Part shown: in pieces, positions 47,572 through 60,433 of the stretch | Numbering within the stretch: the stretch's first letter is position 1 | Layout: the number at the start of each line of letters is the position of its first letter | NCBI GenBank assembly: GCA_003988855.1 | Contig: QYAI01000001.1 | Coordinates: 186,001-250,000, forward strand | Source of the DNA: Arachnopeziza araneosa | Taxonomy: Eukaryota; Ascomycota; Leotiomycetes; Helotiales; Arachnopezizaceae | DNA: 64,000 nt | Direction: 5' to 3' | Translations under genes and position numbers: made by a program | Notes under the pieces: generated by a model | The model's database searches: none | What the model was told of the DNA's origin: nothing | The model's input: only the letters and a program-made list of their open reading frames with translations

Positions 47572-49026
47572 TTACTGATCTCTCATGCTTACAACACAAC
47601 GGATACAATCGCCCTGCTTCATCACATCAAAAGCCTGGTTGATATCCGGCAAATATTTCCTGTGAGTAATGAACTCATCAACCTTTAGTTTACCCTTCAT
47701 GTAATCATCGACCAAATCAGGAAGCTGGGTTCGGCCTTTGATACCACCAAAAGCACAACCCTTCCACACGCGTCCTGTGACGAGTTGGAATGCTACAGTA
47801 GATAGTAAGCAAAAGTGGTATTGAGAGATGGGACTGCAAGTAAGCTTACGTCTTGTAGAAATTTCCTGTCCGGCAGCAGCAACACCAATGACAATGCTTT
47901 GACCCCATCCCTTGTGGCAGGCCTCGAGTGCCGCTCTCATAACACCGACGTTTCCTGTGCAGTCGAAGGTGTAATCACATCCACCATCAGTCATTTCAAC
48001 CAATTTATCCACAATCGTTTGACCTTTTTTCAATTCACTGGGGTTAACGAAATCCGTGGCGCCGAATTTCTCAGCCCATTCTTTCTTGCTAGGATTTAAA
48101 TCCACCACAATAATTTTTCTAGCTTTCTTCATAACAGCACCTTGTACGACTGAGAGACCGACACATCCCGCGCCGAAAATAGCGACGGTAGAACCTTCTT
48201 CAACTTTGGCAGTCACTACTGCTGCGCCATAACCGGTCGTGATTCCGCAGCCCAACAGGCAGGTGCGGTCCATAGGGGCCTCTTTCGTAATAGCCACAAC
48301 GGAGATATCTGCTACAACGGTATACTGGGAGAAGGTCGATGTACCCATAAAGTGGAGGAGATCTTGGCCTTTGCACTTGAAGCGCGAGGTACCGTCTGGC
48401 ATGACACCTTTGCCTTGAGTAGCTCGAATCTTACCGCAAAGATTAGTCTTGCCAGATTTGCAGAATTTGCATTCTCCACATTCTGGTGTGCTGGAGATTG
48501 TTAAAGAGAGTTTCAGAAACGAAGGAGTGAACACCTACTAAAGCGCAACGACATAATCACCGGGCTTGACGGATGTAACACCCTCTCCAACAGATTCTAC
48601 AATACCAGCTCCCTCGTGGCCAAGAACAATAGGGAAAGCTCCCTCGGGATCCTTCCCTGAAAGCGTATACGCATCTGTGAAGAGATTGAGTTTTGCTCGC
48701 AACTTGGTAGAGGTTGCTGGGAGACATACCCGTATGACAAACACCAGTGTAGTAGATTTCGATGCGTACTTCGTGAGCTCTTGGAGGGAGAACTTCGATT
48801 GTCTCAAGAGTCAACTCCTTTCCTGCTTCCCATGCAACAGCCGCCTAGAATATCAATTAGTATTCGGTTTCAGGATCAGAGATAGGATCCTTCTCACCTT
48901 GCAAGTGATTGTCTGTTCAATTGTCTTGAGTCAGCATGTCGCAACATCTTGCTCGGGGAGGAGGAAATATACCTTGCCTTCGTGCACCGAGGTGTGGCCA
49001 CTAGTAGACGAAACCATGGAATCCAT
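47572..49026 (-). CDS. sfa1: S-(hydroxymethyl)glutathione dehydrogenase (class III alcohol dehydrogenase)
   Basis: Oxidises S-hydroxymethylglutathione (formaldehyde plus glutathione) to S-formylglutathione with NAD, and reduces S-nitrosoglutathione; cytosolic. Exons: 49026-48973, 48912-48898 (15 bases), 48844-48730, 48674-48539, 48490-47850, 47792-47572, total 393 residues. Zinc-enzyme signs: GVCHTDAYTLSG (catalytic Cys and proton relay), GHEGAGIVESVGEGV, the four-cysteine structural zinc loop (CGECKFCKSGKTNLC), and the NAD fold GAGCVGLSVVQGA. GSQTFSQYTVV-type substrate segment is present as STFSQYTVVADISV. The N-terminus carries about 15 residues more than the yeast enzyme. The 15-base second exon encodes TITCK and restores the frame. 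Confidence 0.95.
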
Positions 49027-51265
49027 TCTTTCTGTAGGTGTAATCGAAGAGTTTTGGATGCCGAGCTTGAAGATTATCTTCTGGGTGAGAGATGTAATGA
49101 ATGAGGAAAGTAATGTTGGGAGGTCTCTTGTCTGGTAGCAGAGCTGGAGGAGAGGATTATGACATTATCTTTGGTGAGGGGCTCGGGAGGGGCTCTCGGG
49201 CTTTCCTCGCCAATCCGGAATGTGGAGGTGAGGAGGCTGCCGCTGGAGGGGAAACTTTCCCCAACGGGATAATGTTTTGGGATCATCGTACATATGTGAG
49301 TCGTGGCAGTGGTCAGAAGGATGCAGAAGATAATTGAGAGGGCACTTTGAACGATTCCTCCGCTCTTTGCCAGTTGCATCTCACCGTCCGACTCCAAGAA
49401 GAAGTCTCTCCGGGAGTCTTTGACCCGTTTCGGAGCAAGATGCCGAATAATGTTGCGGGACTATTTCGATACACCATCCACACTCCTCCATCTTCTTCTT
49501 TGCTGCAGAAGATTTCGAGGTGTTCATCACACTTGTTTTCATTGTTTTAGCACGTTTAGTCTCTTCTATTACTGCTAGTCCTTGAAAGGATTCCGAGATG
49601 GATCAGCCATGCAGACTTCTCTTCTTGAAATCATACTTGTCAGAGTATTAAACTACCTCCAGATGATAGCATGAGCTTCTTTTAATCACTTCCATCACTA
49701 TTTACCTTCTTCTATTAACTTGAAGCAAGAGAGTGAGAAAGCTCTGTTGAGATAGCCAGACTAGTCGCCACTCCTCTGCTCAGAATTTTGGTGACGACAT
49801 CAATGTTGTCATCAGAATAGAAGTAAGAACATCCAACTCAAGGCATTCCCCTAAGAGAGATGACTCGAAGTACTCGCAGTCCAGATCTCCTCCTGCCGAG
49901 CCTAGTCCCTTACGAAAAGATGCATCCGACACCACCCCGTACCTCCAAGGATATCAAAATACGTGTGGATCGCCGAGTCCACAACGGAGATCACTGTCCA
50001 CACCACGCACCGAATGCCGGCGAGAGCACGCGTTCCCGAAACACCAAAAGCAGCGTGATCTCCTCCGCCATGATCTTCATCTCGGGGAAGAAGTCCCCTT
50101 CTCCACATCCGGGCAGGACCCCTGACCGCGGAACGCTCGCTTGTGCAGCCAGCACATAAACAACGGGGAGTAAACACCCATCCACCCATCCGCACGACTC
50201 CGTGTTCCCCGCGCAGACAACACCACAACAAACGCGTCGGGCTCACGCTCGTAAACCTGGCCCTGGACCCTGATGTTGAAATGGTGATCGGTGCGTTACC
50301 GTGGAGAATACGGTATATCTGCCGCGAGAATACGGCGGGAGGCAGGGCTGGCGGGCATGAAGCTCTATATTAAGTATGTGTTACAACGCGCGTTTTGTTG
50401 CCGTGCTCCCTTCAAGTCCGGAGATCTTCCCCGCCCGCATGAAGACTGAACTGGCGGCTCATTGAGTCTGGCATAAAGAAAAGTGTCGCCACACATCGAT
50501 AGTCTAACAACCGAGGAGCCAGCGTCTCCAACATGCTTCGGTTCGTTCACTGCATCTATATCAATCACTACACGTCACAATTGCTGGAAGAAGAGGTTTG
50601 GTGTAAGGAATGCGGCGTCACGCCATACTTTCTTGAACGATGCGGATCTTCTCCATCTAAATACAACACTTTCACAATCCGAGCCATCCATCCACCTCAA
50701 GACGCTAACCAGCAGCTCTAGCAGGGCAGCCGGCTCCTCATCCATTCCCAATGCAAAACCATAAGATAGAAGCCCTGCACCATGCCAACAAAGAACCCCA
50801 ATGTTGAATTTTACAAACAGAAAGTATCTCCATATAGATAGAGCGCTCTCCTGATAATTATAATTGTTCCCTGTACACTTCCGCCTAAAGCCTAACCACA
50901 ATAACAAAGGAAATTGAACTCGCCGAAGGAGTAAATTTCTCGCTCGCTGTCTCTCGACACTAAACTGTGCATTCTATATTGGGGGTATTCGACAAAGGGA
51001 ATAGAAACAACACGTGCCATTTACAAAGCAAATCTGTGCTCTGGGTATGAAAGTCAGACAGATGAAAAATTTAATAACATAACGCCTATTACTAGTCGGC
51101 TCGCAGCTCGACAGCTCCGATGCAAACAAAGGAATGTACGAAAAATAACGGATTTCATGCCCCCGAGATCCTCAACACCATGCAATGTAAATAATATCAA
51201 TGAACTTTTCCTCCGTTTGGTTGGATGTGATGTGATATACAGATGAGCGGCATTTTAAGTCGCTT
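49027..51265. other. Intergenic region, 2.2 kb, with a GC-rich middle
   Basis: Promoter of the dehydrogenase gene and 3' flank of the Ime2-type kinase gene. From about 49900 to 50440 the DNA is clearly GC-rich with long overlapping frames on both strands, including a minus-strand run translating as VQGQVYEREPDAFVVVLSAR. I cannot fit a consistent gene model or a family, so this may be a relic or chance. Confidence 0.45.
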
Positions 51266-53703
51266 TTAGAACCGGCTCTGTGCCGCAAAGATGCTCGCTG
51301 CTGCTGAGGCGGCCCATTCATTTTCTTCGAAATCGTAAGGTGGTGTGGAAGATTGTTTATTGCCCGTTGGCGCTTTGGACGGAGTCACTTGCGGATTTTG
51401 CCCAAAAAGAACAGTACTGCCATTAGCTGACGGCGATGGAGTTGGATAGGGATTTGATAGTCCCATATTGCTAGTTGATTGTCGCAATGGTTGTCGAGGT
51501 TCTTGTTGCATCGAGTTTCGTTCAATCCGCTTCATAGCTTTGTGTGTGTTCGACAAGGCTTCATCTAGCAATTCATCTTCTTCATCCGGTGTCTCATATT
51601 GACGTGCACCACCAGGTATCTGGGATCTCCGAGTTCGGCTTGAAATGGGTCCAGCGCTCGCACGTAAATTATCAGCCGATCGAGCTTGCTGATGAAGTGA
51701 ATGGTGACGTTTTAGGACACTGCTAGGACTAATAAGATGGCTGGGCGGTGTAGGAGCAACACTCGCTTGTGGCGAGTCGAGGTTTTGTTGAACGTTCCTC
51801 AAAGCTTTGTCCAGAGCCTCATACGTGTCGACTTTTTGAATAGGACTAGGTAGCTGAGCTCCATCCACGACCATCGATGATCGATTGCTAGCCCATGGTC
51901 CACAGCCAGCTTGAGCTTCGATATCCATCGATTTGGGCGACATTGGAGTTTGTGATTGGCGGCCCGAAAATCTCCGGGCCCGTTTTCTCAAATGTGAGAA
52001 GAAACTTTCTTTTTGACCATTGGGAGGGGAAGCCAGGCCAGAACTGCCATTTAAGGCCATCTCGGCCTGATGTCGGTGAATATCTGCGTAGTGATTGTTG
52101 CTTGAAGCCACAGATAGTTGTCTGCCAATTTTCTTTGCCACTTTCTCATCCATGTTCGATTGTCGTTGCCCATAAGCATCAGTATAGGATGGTGTCCTAC
52201 TACTACCCTGTGCAGTTACTGCATCTGACAATGGTGAAATAGGCTTGATGGTAGGGAGTATTGGCATTGGAGCAACGTTAGAGGGGCCATTGTTCCAAGT
52301 GGTTCTTTTGCCAACTGGTGGTCGGGTTTTAGCCACTGGAATTTCGGTGGCTGCATGAACAGGAGATGGACGTGGTGCAACGTTTTCTTTGCCAACAGGT
52401 TGCGCCAATCCGTTGGAACTCTCAGAACGACCGATCAAGGATTTCCTAAACCACGAAGGCTTTGAGGATGATGTGGGTGCAATTTCCGTGGAATCTTTCG
52501 AGCCACGATAACTGAGGTCCGATTGCTTCCGACCAACACCTTTCGATGCTGATGACTTGGGGCGCAGAGGATCCACGGCATCAGTGAAAAACTCATGAGC
52601 AAGAGCTTGAGTTGAGGTGGGTCGAGACTTGGGATCCCACATTAAACACCACGTGACGAAGTTGCTGAGCGACGCTGGCCATTGAGGTGTTTGAAGGATT
52701 GTATCCATGGAATGAGGAGCCATCTTCGGGAAGGAGAAACCAAGTTTACCAGCTAGCCGTGTCCCTTCTCTCCACTCTCCACCTCCTACTCTTGCACCAG
52801 CTTTGTTGTACCAGTTCCCAGGACTGCCCATGATTTCGCAGACTCTCCACACCTGGTCAACCTCATTTCCTCCTGGGAATAGGGGTTTCAAAGTCGCAAT
52901 CTCAACGGCCATGGCACCAATAGCCCAGATATCCACAGGTGAGGAGTATTCTCCCGCTCGGAGTAAGACCTCAGGAGCACGATACCAACGGGTTGATACA
53001 TAAGTCGTATATGCGAGTTTGGAATGTGTTTCTCGAGCAAGGCCAAAGTCGGCAATTTTGACAGTGTAGTTTGGAGGTGTGGAGGGAGGTGTGACGATCG
53101 CAGAGTATCGACGAAAAGAGTTGCCAGAGTCCTGTTGGGAGGACGTTGAGACGAGAATGTTTTCAGGTTTGATATCGCGATGAAAGAAGTGGTGGGCGTG
53201 AATATGTTCCAAACCTTGCATGATCTGATATAAGATGCTTTTCACACTGCCAACATCCAGGCACTTGTGATCACGGGCTTTCATCAACTGATAGAGATTA
53301 CCATCCATATACTCCATGCATATGTGAAGTTTCTTGCTGAAAGGATCGAGGAAGATGTCCAGTGCAGGTACAAGGTGCTGGTGAGGTGGGAGGGTCCTTA
53401 AAAAAACCACTTCTCGTAATTCTAAACATGGAGCAAATGACTCGAAGTTCTTCTTCATCGTTTTGATAGCGATCTGGTGACAGGTCAGTGAGTATAGAAA
53501 ATAAGATAGATCCGTAGAACTCTTACCACTGTGCCACGTCGTGCAACATTCGAACCAGCAGCGCGAACTCGTGCTAAAACAACACTGCCAAAACTTCCAT
53601 CTCCAATGTCCTTCAGAACCTCAAAGCGGTCTTCGAGAGCGGTACCAGTTGTAGTCAAAGGAGTCGCAGACCCTCGATGGGTCGAATCGTATGCTACTGT
53701 CAT
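51266..53703 (-). CDS. ime2: Ime2/MAK-type protein kinase
   Basis: Serine/threonine kinase of the RCK family; in yeast Ime2 drives meiosis, in filamentous fungi it governs development and nitrogen/light responses. Exons 53703-53527 and 53473-51266, total 794 residues. The kinase domain runs from about residue 27: GDGSFGSVVLARV (glycine loop), IAIKTMKKNF (ATP lysine), HFFHRDIKPENIL (catalytic loop), an insertion of about 25 residues rich in Ser and Pro, then KIADFGLA, TTYVSTRWYRAPEVLL (T-x-Y activation loop as TTY), and WDPKSRPTSTQALAHEFF. The insertion before DFG and the VSTRWYRAPE sequence also occur in yeast Ime2. About 450 disordered residues follow, Ser/Pro-rich, the usual Ime2 tail. The first intron lies just before the ATP lysine. 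Confidence 0.92.
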
Positions 53704-56700
53704 GATGGTGAGGGGTAGACGGCGCCGTCTAGGAGATATGGATGGTAGTTTTGTATGAAGTCTTCGAGGTCGTGGATGCTGTAATTAACGACGATATCTT
53801 GGACAAAACGCGTGTCAGCCACAATATCGCAAGCGCCACGACAAGAAATGATTCCGTCTCACCTATAATTGCCGACGATGAGCTCTATAGAAAGAGCTTG
53901 ATAAAGTCACCGGGTCATTCAGGCGACGGCGAGATCCAAGTACAACAGTGAGTGGTGAGGTTGAACAATTCGCGCGGCAGAGAGGTCGATGCGGAACGAG
54001 TGGCTACCACGAGGCCGCAGCAATTGTGATTTCGTCGGAGAGAAGAGATGAAGAATCAAAGGGTTAGAGAAGACACTGGGAAGGGTTCTAAGGGACGAAG
54101 GTTTGTTCCCAGATAGCCGTAGGGCGGGTCTTGACCCGTTGGTGCAGAAGTTCGTGGCAGATCACCACAGGTCCTGGAGAGGACGGTTCTCCGCGCAATT
54201 CTGGTTAGCGTGACTATCGATAGGGGTTGAACGCTGGAGCCAGGAGGTTTGTGGCGGCGTGGGGGAGGGTACGACCGTTGCTTTTGAACGAGGTGGGTTT
54301 TTGGCGCATAAGAGTGAAGAAACGGTGTAAGGGAGGTCTGCCAGCTTCACCGCTGAGAGCTGCTGCTTTGCTGCTGCTGCTACTTGGATGCGAAGAATAA
54401 AAATGCGATGGACCTGAAGGGCCTGACGGGGAGGAATATCCTTCTGGAAGCCGGATGCCTTTCGGGCATGAAGAGGGACCGGGGATGGGCTCTCGAAGCG
54501 AAATTGGCAAGTTACTTCGCGACCCGGGCGGTCTGAAAGATTCAATCCGCGAAGAAGAATAGGGTTGGCGTGAAGCTCTTCTTGTTCGAGACTGAGCCTG
54601 GGAGGGATGGAAGTGCAATCAACACGAGGATGGGGAGGAGATTTGAGGTGAGGTCGGTAGCAACGGGAGGCAGCTACTTGTTGACAGTGATGCCAGCGAA
54701 GCAGCTCAAGCTCATTCGATGCGACGCGAGATTCAATGCCCTGACGGACGGCGATGGTTCAGGGCCAGGGCAAGGGCGGACAATCAACAATGAGAGAGCG
54801 TGTGTGAGTCGGGAGGAGTCGCAGATTCCAGAAAACAAACGAGGCAGGTCTTGGAGCGATTACGAAGGTCTTGTTTGGACGTGAGGCGAATTGGGGAGGA
54901 GGAGGAGGAGGAGGAGGAAGGTGGATGGGTCTTGTTTGATGTGAGGGTGAAGGGAGCGGCGTCAGCGTTGAGGCCGCACACTCCTGTTACTGGCTTGAAA
55001 TGTTTCTTCTGCTTGATCCTCTGCCTTCCTGCCAACCAGGCGTGAAGGGCGATACGGAAGAAAGGCAACCTGAGAGGAAAGCTACTGCTGCTGTACCTGG
55101 CTCTGCAGCATCCTTTTCCTTTTGCTGGCGCCGTGTTTGGCTCCTCAGCCCTGGAGGCTCCCTGGAATTCCCCGACATAGTTATTATGCTAAGTGCCACC
55201 ACCAGCACGATGATTTACTTACTCTTGGGCGGGCGATTTACCGTAATTCCCTCGTACCTGCTTCGATCTTCGATCGTCCGCCACCTGCAAGAAGACGACC
55301 AAGGGCCCAACCGTCCATCCAATTGATCCGCGCGGACCCAGAAACAGTTGCACGTCTTCCCAGATGATACAGAGCCACGGCGTCCGCAATACAATTTTAG
55401 ATATGGAACTCCTATTTCTTTCTTCATGCCTCCCCCGGACTTATTGTGGGTATGTCATGCCTCTTGCGGCCAGGCGAATAGGAGACGGTGGGAATGGGCG
55501 ATGTTTCGATTCTGGACACCAGCCTCCCGACGAGCCTTTCTCCATTCATCATTTCCAGTCGTTTCGAGCTGTTCATGCAGTGACGTCTGAGTGTTCTCAA
55601 TAGTGTTCAGCTCGAGGCGTTCGCTTGGGCCTCGCAATCATTAGATCGGCACGTCTCAAGGCAGCTATCGAAAGGGCGCACTCTCGACACTAGACAACAA
55701 CCATGAGATAGAGTGCTTGGGAGAAAAAACAACAACAATGATTGAATCGTTGCACGCTTCTCTCTTTCTTTTCCCGCCTTGCCGAATTGACAATTCTTGG
55801 ACAATTTGCCTGCCACCAGCATGTTTGCAACACTGAATGACGGACGGCCTCATCCGCCCCCTTTTCCCGACGCGGTGCCACTTCAGGGCTGACGGACGTC
55901 CAAATTTCGCGGATATGTTCTAGTGTCACCGCCCCTGACGGTTCCTGAACGTCGCGACTGAATTGGTTCGGGTGCCTGGCCAATTCGAACGTGGCACTGG
56001 CATTTCACAGTTAGCCCTTCCGCTGCCGCCATCAGGGCCGGCTCGTGTGGACCTGACAGGGCCATCTTCACAGCTTGGTGGTGGATGACCTACCTACTTG
56101 CTCCCATGCCGGATCGTATGGTAAAATTCCATGCTGACCTTTCTTCAAGAATAGCAACTTGCGTGCGACCATGACATGCTGTGCTTGTTCCTCTCATCCA
56201 ATTCTTCTAGAACGGTCATCAATAGTGAGAGACCGGTCGGTCGAGAGGTCAGCATGTGGATGGCTCGGTACTTCGGTGGCGGCAAGGATTATTTCCAAGT
56301 TTGCATTGAGTCAACGTCTAAATTGGCCAAGGTGTCCCACATTTCGTTCCAATGGGGAGCCGATCGGATACTTGCGTTTCATCGTGTCCCAGCCCATAGC
56401 ACCGGTTTCTGCGAGAGATTTGGGCTCTCTCGGCCCTCTCTGCCTCCCGTCCCTGCGCATCACTCATCAGGTGACATCAGCGGACGATCAAGAACACCCC
56501 AGGATCTGCGAAGAAGATGCTGTTTAATCCTCCTTATCTCTGAATGAGCTCCGCTGAAAGGCACGCTCGTGGAATCTCTCCGAATAGAGAATGGTAAAGC
56601 AAGTGCGAATTCCAGTCGAATCTCTTGTCGAATTTCCAATTGCCTCGCTAATATGTTGGGAGTAATCACTGCTACCGAGGCACGAGTACGAATACGTGAA

Positions 56701-57981
56701 TAAGAATTCGCTCTTGGCGTGAACCAGATCATAGGCCAACGAGATGGAGAGTCGGTTGTCTGTTGCGTTATCTGCTTTGCTGCAATGGTTTTTGAGACTT
56801 CAAAAATAATGTATGGTGTACTTGACTTCCTCCTTAGCTTGAAATTCCCGTAGCACAACGTCATACTTTAAATAGCGAGACAACCAATTGATCGTCAGAG
56901 AGCTTCATAGACTTAAATTATTTCCCAGTCCCTTGTTGTCGAAGTAGCATCGTCAAGCTTGAGGAATAGGTTTGCATAGATACAGGAACGTGAGCCACTA
57001 GTTAGCGGAATGACTTGATATTGCGGACAGGCAAAGATACTCAAGATAATACTCGAGAACCCAATCATACCTTTAGAATTATGTGCAGGTCTCAAAGTCT
57101 GGGCTGCGGATTTCATTTGGTAGTGATGCACAGCTGTCTGCCAGTCAAAGAATGGAAATTGCTTTGGTATAAAGAAGCGCTTAGACACACAACAGACTTG
57201 CGTTTGTCGTTCAAGTTTTGCTAGTAGTTATCTCTTCTGACGAAATTATTGAGCTTTAGTAGGTACGTGAAGATGAGAAAGGAGAAGTAGAGTACTTGGA
57301 GAGCGATGTAGAAGCCAGAAATCTCCTCACCCAGACTTGGCGTCTTGAATCAAAATTTCAAACTACTCAAGGCGATATGATGTGCATGTCTATCGCAAAT
57401 GCTCACTTTGCACCGCTATGTCTCTATCGAACCCTCAATGGTTTATCCAAGGACAGTAAACTTCTAAATTGTTAGGGCTCCTGCCAGATGGGCGGCTGCA
57501 TTGGGATTTTTGATGGTCTATAAAGTTGTCGTGTTGCAAACGCGCCTTCTTTCCTCCACAACACAACGACACAACAACCACTTCAACTACAGTACTATCC
57601 AGGTGTGTTAGTTCTGCTTTCGGCATCAGGATCACATCGTCTTCTTCCTCGTTTGATTTGCCATCTTGACCAGAGAATATCCTCGTCAGTCTAAATCGGA
57701 TCAATTGATCACAGCCTCTAGGCTAGCCCCTCAGCTTCATCTCCTTCATTCCAATATACTCACTTCAATCGAACCTCTTCTATTCACGCAATCATCTAAC
57801 CTCCATCCACTTTTTCCATCAAACTCTTCCATCAACCTTTAATCACAGTATTCTGCATTTTCCGGTCATCGTCTCCATGTCACCTTGATCATTGCAACTC
57901 GATCATCAATCTACTGCATTTTCAGCTTCCACCTTTACTTACCTTTGCTTCTCTAACGTTAACAGAACCAAAAACCTCAAA
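53704..57981. other. Intergenic region, 4.3 kb, between divergent genes
   Basis: The longest spacer besides the AT-rich stretch. It separates the minus-strand kinase from the plus-strand Stc1-domain gene. The first 2.3 kb is GC-rich and contains a GAG run (54895-54919). The last 250 bases, 57720-57981, are CT-rich and probably form the 5' leader of the Stc1-domain gene. Several frames of 100-140 codons occur, without family resemblance. A long regulatory region or leader for the developmental kinase gene is plausible, which is inference. Confidence 0.5.
54895..54919. repeat. Trinucleotide run (GAG)n
   Basis: Eight consecutive GAG units in the 5' flank of the kinase gene, in purine-rich DNA. 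Confidence 0.9.
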
Positions 57982-59170
57982 ATGAATCAACAGCAGTCAG
58001 CAGCAGGATCATCTGCCGAGTGAGTTAACAATTCGGATACATTATAGGCACTGACTATGGCTGTTCTAGACGTAAGGGTATTAGTCTTCCACAAAGGTAT
58101 GCCAGAACCAAATGAGTCAAGTGAACAAAAGCTGACTGCCACAGACTTAAGTGCAGGATTTGCCAAAAGTTCAAGGAACCAGGCCAGTATTCGAAGAACG
58201 AATTGAGCGTGTATCACTCAAAGCCTCACGCGGCGAAGCGCGATCCGAACACTGGTCTTATCAGATGCCGGGGATGTACAGGAGCACCAACCGGAGAACT
58301 TCAGTGTATTGGTCCATGTGGAAATTTCTTGAAGTTGAGCGAGTTCTCAAAGAATTCTCGCAAGGCTGGAGGAAACATGGTAAGTATTCGAGAACTTGAA
58401 CCTTAAGATGCAAGGGACTAAATATAATAAACTGACTTGTTATAGTGGTGTATGACTTGTACAGCCTGGAAGGATAGCGCCGACAATGACGTGCCTCTCG
58501 AAGAACCACCGGTTGGTGAAAGTCTGAGCCAGATGTTGGACAATGAGGCTCTTACGAGTGATCCTAGTACTGGAGAATATCCCTATGCCGCCGACCCCGA
58601 AGTCGGAGACAGTGAAGATGAATATGCCCCATCAGTTATTACTGGTATGAGCAAAGCTCATGCTCCAAATCTAAGAGAACGTACTCCAGCCCCAATCTCT
58701 CTGCCTTACAGCCAGTTTGGTGCTCTCAACGTTGTCGACAACGCCACCGACAATGGAGACGACTTTGATCAGGCTTCACAATCATCGGTCAGCAACCCTT
58801 TCGAGACGGCTTCTTCATTAAGCGCTACTCCGCAAGTTGGTAATCCTATCCACTACACCGCGTACGATAATCGAGGTATTTCTCACCCGCAAGTCACCTA
58901 CTCAACTGGACCAAGAATCCAAACCGGTAGCAGTCGATCTGAAAATCCTGTTCAGCGCGCACCAGTTGCGGCGGTTTCTAGTAGAAGTGGCTGGGCTAAA
59001 CCGGTAAGTGGATATGTCTTTACAAGAATCATTTATTGATAGCACAATCCTAGATTGGACAACGCAACGCCTCTCAGGTTGCTCAAAAGGCCGAACCGCC
59101 AGTACTTCGACCACGTTCGGGAACTGGCCAGTATCGTTATGACGATGATTCAGATGAGGATTTAATGTGA
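57982..59170 (+). CDS. Stc1-domain protein
   Basis: 324 residues. Exons: 57982-58019, 58070-58096 (27 bases), 58145-58379, 58446-59003, 59054-59170. Residues about 22-107 form an Stc1 domain: LKCRICQKF, then YSKNELSVY, RCRGCTG, ELQCIGPCGN, LSEFSKNSRK and WCMTCTAW, four CxxC-type pairs arranged as in the LIM-like fold. In fission yeast, Stc1 links the RNAi complex RITS to the histone H3K9 methyltransferase complex; related fungal proteins are mostly unstudied. The remaining 215 residues are acidic and Ser/Pro-rich (PYAADPEVGDSEDEYAPS), ending YRYDDDSDEDLM. The first intron lies after 12 codons. Function in this species is inferred from the domain only. A DUF7514 gene and a Dicer gene follow within about 5 kb. 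Confidence 0.88.
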
Positions 59171-60433
59171 TTTGAAATCAATATCTCTAAATATGAGCGG
59201 CATTGAGATTCGGATAAGGGTTTGGTTTGATCTCAAAACAAATATCTCTAACCCTCATCGACATTGAGATTGGGCTGAAGGTTTAGTGTGATCAAGTCCC
59301 TCTAATCATGCCCAACATCAGGAATCATCTGAAGTTGCTTTTCCATTTTAAAATGTCTCTACTCTTTTCCATTGCGCAGTAGCTTTGCACAGCGAGCTTT
59401 CCTCTACGACAGCAGGAGAGATAAAGTAGCATAGAGCCTCTCGAAATCACTTTTCACTTCCACAAGCTAGTTTTATGTGACCTGGTTCTGATATATAACG
59501 TTAAGGATAGACTCATATATGGTACCAAAACCTATATAGATCTTAGTCTTCACAGTCACTCTGATAGGGACATGAGGGCGATAAGCCGATTGTCAGGTGT
59601 CATTGAGACCACCCAATTCAGCCAATCCAATCTGACGGTAATTTAGCCTCCGCCTAACTAGACCATCTCCTGCTGCGCTCACGTCGTCATCAAGGAGTGG
59701 CGAAGAGCTCAGAGTGGGCTGTGGCTGAACCCCACAAGACCACTTTCGAGACGGGATTCCTCAATCAAAGAGGGCGAAGATCAAGGATGTCTCTGACGTC
59801 GCTGCAGGGCTAATTGGCTCCAGTCGGGATTGGAAGCTCAGATGCATGCAAGGCTGTCTTCAGGGAGGGAGGTCGACTGGAAATACGGTCCTCGGATCGG
59901 TTCCAGATATTAAAGAGTTCGGGGTCCCATCGTAATTGATCCTGGTTTGCTGGATTGTGATCATAACGAAGCAGGAACAAGACCGTGGAGACCAGATGGA
60001 GCGACGGATACGCAAGGCGGAAGACGGTAGCGTGTGTGCAGAGTAAACAGTGTCATTTGATTGAAGATCGCTTGCGTGCCCGACTGTGGTTGCTATCATG
60101 GTCGTTGGCGCAGGATGACCCAAATCCTTGCAAATCCAACAACCTCAACTGCTGCTTCCTCTGCGCAGGAGGAGATGGTTTTCCAACCACACTACGCACT
60201 GCTTCAGAACAACCTATCGTCACGTACTACGCCTGATTTCCCACAATAGCATCGAAAGTAGCCACTGTCGCAGATATATTGCCAAATCATTCTTGCGAGA
60301 GTTGGTTCTGTCTCAGAACACTGTACGACCACGCCTTGCGCCGTTGCGCCCCAAAAGAGCGACGGTGGTAGTGGGATTGGACATTCAAACCAAGGATCTT
60401 CTCGAACTGCAGACTTCCGCCTTCCACGCCAAT
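59171..60433. other. Intergenic region, 1.3 kb
   Basis: 3' flank of the Stc1-domain gene and promoter of the DUF7514 gene. Short frames only. The stretch 59170-59290 repeats the phrase CATTGAGATT with a following GGTTT motif about 70 bases apart, a weak, short imperfect repeat. Confidence 0.45.
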
